Below the pieces are notes generated by a model. That model had not been told where the DNA came from, did not search any database, and was given only the letters and a program-made list of their open reading frames with translations. A stretch of 9,026 nt of DNA, taken from NCBI GenBank assembly GCA_964553035.1, contig CAZKJH010000142.1:1-9026 (forward strand), in the 5' to 3' direction. Position numbers and translations under genes: made by a program. Within the stretch, counting starts at the first letter, position 1; each line of letters starts with the position of its first letter. Below are positions 5,122-9,026 of the stretch, piece by piece. The DNA comes from JBBQIY01 sp964553035 (lineage in GTDB: Bacteria; Verrucomicrobiota; Kiritimatiellia; RFP12; UBA3636).

Positions 5122-7659
5122 TTACCCTCCCCCTGCAAGCAGTCTCTGCTTGCAGGTACGGCGGGTAGCGATAGCCTGCGTGGGATCTTCAGGCCAATAG
5201 TGCTTGGGATAACGGCCGCGAAGATCTTTGCGTACTTCTAAATAACCGTTCTTCCAAAAGCTTTCTAGATCCGCCGTGATCTGGACGGGATGCTGGGCGG
5301 GGGAGAGTAGTTTTAAGCGAATCGGAACTCGACCCTCCGCAATCTTCGGCGTTCGCATCATGCCGAAGACTTCCTGAATTCGCACCGATGCCGAGGGTTG
5401 CGATTCTGTATAATCGAGGCGGATATTAGAACCGCTAGGCACTGCCAGATGGGTCGGAGCAAGCGTATCAAGCCGCCGAGCAGACGAGCCTAACAGCATC
5501 ATGAATGCGGAATGCAGCTCAGTCGACGAGGCTTGCTCCAACGTCTTCTTGCCATAGAGAAAAGGGCCGAGCCACGTTTCAAGCGTTTCGGCAAGGGTGG
5601 TGTCTGAGACATCGGGAAGATTTTCGTCTGGCATGGCCGCCGCCACGGTCCGAATGCGAGCCTGCAAATTGCGCACGGTGCTCGTCCAGTTCAAACACGC
5701 GATTCCTGTTTGCCGAATGCCATCGCAAAGATATTTCAAAATGGATTCGGGATCCGGGTTTTTGATCGGGCGTTCACGAATCAAGACTTCGCCGAATAGC
5801 TCTCGTTCGACTGCATCGACGCGTTTCGTGCGCGAGTTCCAGTCAAGGACCTCAAGGGTGCGGAAGAGGTGAGAAAAATTGGTTTCGACCTCGGCTTGCG
5901 TAATGGGTGCGGCTAGCCGTATCGTTGCATCGGCACTGCTGTCGTCGATCTCTGCGACGCAGATCCAATCATTCGCCGCTAGCGGATCGCGAGGGCGCAG
6001 CTTGGCACCGCGTCCGCCACTGAGCAGATAGCGCCCTTCATCATCGGCCGTTTTGCGACGAAGTCCGATGCGGTCTGGATACGCCCACGCGAGCAACACG
6101 CCGATCGAGACACTGCCACGCGTCGTACCAGCCACCGGAATTCCATCAAGATCGCGTCGCCACGATGTCGCCAGCTCCTTGATGCGCTGTCGAACAGCAG
6201 GTGCAATCGCGCCGCGTGGGTCTTCGACTTCTGATACGAGATGGGCAATATTCGAGGAAGGTTGTGTGCCACCGATGCCACCTTCAGAGAGTGCCGCCGC
6301 CAGCAGGCAGGCCGTGGAAATGGCTTCGGCGTTGCCCGTTGCTGCAGCGGCGACCATTGCATGCGCCAGACGCGGATGCGTGCCGAGACGCATCATGAGG
6401 CGACCATGCGTTGTGATGCACCCCTGGTCATCGAGTGCCTGTAGATCTTTAAGCAATTCAACGGACTGGTTCCACGTGCCGAGAGGCGGGGGCGTGAGCC
6501 AGAGTAGGGACTCTGCCACGGCGCGACTCCAATCCGCAGTCTGGAGGACGACGGGCGCGAGGTCTGCCGTGAGAATTTCAGGAGGCGAAGTGGGGTTAAG
6601 ACGGTTGTCATCATCCTCGGACCAAATGCGATAGCACACACCGGGCCCGAGGCGTCCTGCGCGTCCACGACGTTGGTCGGCGCGATCACGGGTGATGCGC
6701 ACGGTCTCGAGGCGGCTCATGCCCGTGGCGTAAGAAAAGCGTGAAACGCGGGCGCAACCGGAATCAACGACCGTGGTGATGCCATCGATGGTCAGCGACG
6801 ATTCGGCGATGGAAGTGGCGAGTACGACTTTTCGTTGGCCCGGCGGTGATGGCATAAGTGCGGCATCCTGCTCTGCTTTCGGCAGTGCTGCGTAGAGCGG
6901 AATGATGTTCGTGCCGTTTTCGTGGCAGTGTGCCAACCCATCCACGGCGGCGCGGATTTCACCTTCACCGGGCAGGAAGGCGAGAATGGAGCCACGCTGT
7001 TCGCGCAGGGCCCGGTTGATGATGACGACTGTACGTTCGGCGATGCGTTCTGCAACTGGGCGCGGCGCGAAAAGGGTGACGACAGGGAACATCCGTCCCT
7101 CGGCGGAGATCACCGGCGTTCCGAGCCCGAGATGACGCGCCACGGGTGCAGCGTCAAGCGTGGCGGACATCACGAGGAGTCGCAGATCGGGGCGCAGGTT
7201 GCGTTGCACATCCATGGCGAGGGCGAGCCCGAAATCCGTGTTAATGCTGCGCTCATGGAATTCGTCGAAGATGATTAGACCGACATCCGAAAGCTCCGGT
7301 TCCGAGAGAAGGCGGCGTGACAGCAAGCCTTCAGTCAGCACAATGATGCGCGTGTCGCGATCGAACTTCCGTTCAAATCGCATGTGATGCCCCACGGTGT
7401 TTCCGACGTCCTCGCCGAGGATATCCGACATGCGCCATGAGGCCGCGCGTGCGGCCATGCGACGCGGTTCGAGCATGAGAATGCGTTTGCCGGCGAGCCA
7501 CAGTTCGTCCAGAAGTGCGAGCGGAACGAGCGTTGTTTTACCTGAGCCCGGTGGCGCGGTGAGGACACTGCCCCCGTGCGTCGCCAACGCGGCTTTGAGC
7601 TGCGGCAGGATCTGTTTTACTGGGAGATTTGGAAGCAAGTGATGTGTGTCGTGTTGCAC
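5122..7659 (-). CDS. hrpB: ATP-dependent helicase HrpB (DEAH-type)
   Basis: An 845-residue superfamily 2 RNA helicase-like protein close to the usual HrpB length. Helicase motifs run in order: Walker A APPGSGKT (35-42), DEFHERS (132-138, the DExH box), SATLD (165-169), VVLATSIAESSLTI (278-291) and the arginine-finger motif QRRGRAGRLGPG (329-340). The C-terminal HrpB-specific region is present and ends with the characteristic RGRYPKHYWPEDP stretch near residue 820. The start is GTG at 7659, with no Shine-Dalgarno sequence, 5 nt after the stop of the upstream acetyltransferase gene, so translational coupling is likely. The stop overlaps the T-tract in the convergent gap. HrpB is a presumed cytoplasmic RNA-dependent ATPase whose cellular role is poorly defined in most bacteria. 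No breaks are seen. Confidence 0.96.
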   Translation of the reverse strand: MQHDTHHLLPNLPVKQILPQLKAALATHGGSVLTAPPGSGKTTLVPLALLDELWLAGKRILMLEPRRMAARAASWRMSDILGEDVGNTVGHHMRFERKFDRDTRIIVLTEGLLSRRLLSEPELSDVGLIIFDEFHERSINTDFGLALAMDVQRNLRPDLRLLVMSATLDAAPVARHLGLGTPVISAEGRMFPVVTLFAPRPVAERIAERTVVIINRALREQRGSILAFLPGEGEIRAAVDGLAHCHENGTNIIPLYAALPKAEQDAALMPSPPGQRKVVLATSIAESSLTIDGITTVVDSGCARVSRFSYATGMSRLETVRITRDRADQRRGRAGRLGPGVCYRIWSEDDDNRLNPTSPPEILTADLAPVVLQTADWSRAVAESLLWLTPPPLGTWNQSVELLKDLQALDDQGCITTHGRLMMRLGTHPRLAHAMVAAAATGNAEAISTACLLAAALSEGGIGGTQPSSNIAHLVSEVEDPRGAIAPAVRQRIKELATSWRRDLDGIPVAGTTRGSVSIGVLLAWAYPDRIGLRRKTADDEGRYLLSGGRGAKLRPRDPLAANDWICVAEIDDSSADATIRLAAPITQAEVETNFSHLFRTLEVLDWNSRTKRVDAVERELFGEVLIRERPIKNPDPESILKYLCDGIRQTGIACLNWTSTVRNLQARIRTVAAAMPDENLPDVSDTTLAETLETWLGPFLYGKKTLEQASSTELHSAFMMLLGSSARRLDTLAPTHLAVPSGSNIRLDYTESQPSASVRIQEVFGMMRTPKIAEGRVPIRLKLLSPAQHPVQITADLESFWKNGYLEVRKDLRGRYPKHYWPEDPTQAIATRRTCKQRLLAGGG
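5133..5155. other. Perfect 10-bp stem-loop at the 3' end of hrpB
   Basis: CTGCAAGCAG and CTGCTTGCAG form a perfect stem around TCT. It lies in the last codons of hrpB (KQRLLAGGG). It is not followed by a T-run on either strand, so it is probably an mRNA 3'-end structure at most, or a coincidence of codon choice. Confidence 0.4.
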
Positions 7660-7664
7660 AGTAG

Positions 7665-8774
7665 TTACACGTGGAAGATTTCGGGAAGGGTAAAGGGAAG
7701 GGGGAAGAGGGAGTTCAACTCGGTGAGGTACTCCGGTACGCCGGGAATGGTGGTTGCGCGCTCGCTGCCGAAGAGCAGTCTCGCCATGCGCTTGCGATCG
7801 AGTTCAATGATTTTTCCGCCGTTGCCGATGTTCGCCTCTTCGCACGAGCCATTCGGTAGTTGCATCCGTAAGGTCACACCGAATCCGAGTGGCGTCCGCT
7901 GTTCAATCAGAGGCGCGTAGTTCTCCAGCACCTTCCCCAGCGAGACGACGAGCAACGAGTTGGCGCCGAAATTCATGGAGGCACATTCGTTTCGGAGTTT
8001 TTCCGAGAGACCCTGATCTGTCGGGCCGACCGCGATTTGGACGTTGCCAAGCCGTAAGGCAGCGGAACGCACAATCTGAAGGATGCCGTCGATCGACCCA
8101 TAGTAATCTGCGATTCGTTGGTTTTTCGGAAATACGAGCACCCAAGCAATGGGGGTCTCCGACTTGTGCGTATGCGCGATCCAAACCTCGGCATTGTTTC
8201 GGTGCATGAGGATAGCGTAATTCTCGGGCGTATCCTCGATTGTTGTGGCGGTTTTGCGCAATGCAGTCATGGCATCGTCGAGAATACCCTCTTTGTGGGC
8301 AAATTGCGCAATGAGAAATGTTTCGTCGATGTTGCGGATGGCAGAACCAAGAAATGTGTAATTTACATCCCCCACGACGGTTTCCCAGCCGAAGCGACCA
8401 TACCGATCATGGCGGCCAGCCAGCCAGCAGACGGCGATACCTTCGCGTTCCATGCGTGCGACGGAGGCACTCAGCAGTTGCGACATGTAGCCCCGCCCTT
8501 TCATTGAAGGATCAGTGCAGACTTGTCCAAGACCGGCAACGGGAATCCGGCAACCAGCGATGGCGAGCGTCATCGGGTACATGCCAATGCACGAGACGAT
8601 GCGGCGGTTTTGTCGGATGATCAAATGCCGTTGCGCCGCCGCCTCGGTTTCGACAAAAAGGTTTGGATAGAGAGCCTCGAATCGCGCGTGTTCTGGATTT
8701 CTAGCAAGATAAACTCCGTAGAGTAAGTTGAGGAGTTCGGGGATGTCTTGAGTGGAGGCACGTTCGATTTGCAT
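7665..8774 (-). CDS. GNAT-family N-acetyltransferase
   Basis: A 369-residue protein with an N-terminal GNAT domain that transfers an acetyl group from acetyl-CoA to an amine. The start MQIERASTQDIPELLNLLYG fits the first strand and helix of GNAT proteins. Motif A follows as VCTDPSMKGRGYMSQLL (85-101), with the pyrophosphate-binding loop KGRGY, and RYGRFGWE (124-131) matches the usual C-terminal GNAT motif. The remaining 200 or so residues form a second domain I do not clearly recognise; the overall length recalls Eis-like two-domain acetyltransferases. The frame is open up to an ATG at 8825, but the 17 extra residues (FKNTPSCDNFIFLTS...) do not look like the family, so I chose ATG at 8774. 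Neither start has a clear ribosome site. It is the first gene of a minus-strand pair with hrpB. The acceptor substrate is unknown. Confidence 0.88.
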   Translation of the reverse strand: MQIERASTQDIPELLNLLYGVYLARNPEHARFEALYPNLFVETEAAAQRHLIIRQNRRIVSCIGMYPMTLAIAGCRIPVAGLGQVCTDPSMKGRGYMSQLLSASVARMEREGIAVCWLAGRHDRYGRFGWETVVGDVNYTFLGSAIRNIDETFLIAQFAHKEGILDDAMTALRKTATTIEDTPENYAILMHRNNAEVWIAHTHKSETPIAWVLVFPKNQRIADYYGSIDGILQIVRSAALRLGNVQIAVGPTDQGLSEKLRNECASMNFGANSLLVVSLGKVLENYAPLIEQRTPLGFGVTLRMQLPNGSCEEANIGNGGKIIELDRKRMARLLFGSERATTIPGVPEYLTELNSLFPLPFTLPEIFHV

Positions 8775-8930
8775 AGGCGAAGTGAGAAAAATAAAATTAT
8801 CGCAAGATGGGGTGTTTTTAAACATCGTGCGATATCGATAGCGCAGATGGATTGGAGGCGAATACAGGGCGCATTGTACTCGACTTTACAGAATTTTCCC
8901 AGTTGGAAAGTGATCTTTGGGATGCTGTGG

Positions 8931-8956
8931 GCATAGAATTATGGCATAGAATTATG
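8931..8956. repeat. Two tandem copies of a 13-bp unit next to the right IS-like end
   Basis: GCATAGAATTATG occurs at 8931-8943 and again at 8944-8956, perfect and adjacent. The last base coincides with the first base of the putative IS tip. It is longer than any IS66 target duplication and both copies lie on the same side, so it looks like a local slippage duplication near the insertion site. Confidence 0.75.
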
Positions 8957-9026
8957 TAATCGGTCAGCCATCCTTTCAATTACCCACATCTTTCTGTTGA
9001 GATGATGAGTTTCTCTTTGTCTCGTT
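8956..9026. mobile_element. Probable start of a second IS66-like insertion sequence (interior to the right)
   Basis: It begins GTAATCGGTCAG, the same tip as the left window edge in opposite orientation; the sequences differ after 12 bp. An open ATGATGAGT frame from 9002 runs off the window end and could be the beginning of an IS-encoded protein, but only eight codons are visible. The two edges fit the two opposite ends (IRR and IRL) of copies of one element. Without the body this stays a probable call. Confidence 0.4.

Noticed and set aside
5079..5123. A plus-strand intrinsic terminator made of GCAAGA (5079-5084), TCTTGC (5107-5112) and the T-tract 5118-5123.
   Set aside because: The stem is only 6 bp with a 22-nt loop, too weak to call with confidence.
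6053..6634. A long plus-strand open frame within hrpB.
   Set aside because: It is antisense to well-conserved HrpB coding, shows no recognisable domain and is low in hydrophobic order. I treat it as a shadow frame.
8873..8878. A minus-strand -10-like TACAAT upstream of the acetyltransferase gene.
   Set aside because: No acceptable -35 box lies at 16-18 bp, so a promoter call would rest on six bases.

Overview
This window carries six protein genes in two convergent blocks. It looks like chromosomal DNA of a free-living Gram-negative heterotroph. The mixture of sugar-oxidoreductase genes, an HrpB helicase and weak or absent Shine-Dalgarno sequences in front of most genes would suit the Verrucomicrobiota or a neighbouring phylum. 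That placement is a guess from style; there is no rRNA or taxonomic marker here.

Layout. Bases 1-53 and 8956-9026 look like the outward-facing ends of insertion sequences. They share the tip GTAATCGGTCAG in opposite orientation, and IS66-family ends start with GTAA. The window may therefore be a stretch of unique DNA lying between two copies of a repeated element, possibly a contig broken at repeats. On the plus strand, 184-3346 holds a three-gene sugar-catabolism operon: two Gfo/Idh/MocA-family NAD(P)-dependent oxidoreductases, then a TIM-barrel sugar isomerase/epimerase-like protein. It is followed 44 bp later by zwf (glucose-6-phosphate dehydrogenase). On the minus strand, a GNAT acetyltransferase gene (7665-8774) is followed after 5 bp by hrpB (5122-7659), running towards zwf. 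The two blocks meet in a short hairpin-bearing gap at 5056-5121.

The main discovery is that zwf is split by a 160-bp, non-coding, MITE-like palindromic element at 4497-4656. It has perfect 19-bp terminal inverted repeats, sits between two copies of TTCAA (a 5-bp target duplication), and has a 21-bp inner stem and an 11-bp apical hairpin. Removing the element plus one TTCAA (165 bp) restores one uninterrupted 499-residue glucose-6-phosphate dehydrogenase with every family motif in order. The insert is a multiple of three but brings three in-frame stops. Outside the insert both halves look undamaged, so the event is recent, or the element is tolerated by some route not visible in the sequence. 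Two mismatches in the inner stem are G-U wobbles only on the minus strand, a hint that the fold may matter in single-stranded nucleic acid of that strand.

How the genes could work together: the oxidoreductase-oxidoreductase-isomerase set resembles pathways that oxidise a sugar or glycoside to a keto-sugar, open or cleave it, and reduce the product to glucose. Zwf would then carry glucose 6-phosphate into the oxidative pentose phosphate or Entner-Doudoroff route. If zwf is truly dead, that outlet and its NADPH supply would be lost unless a second copy exists.
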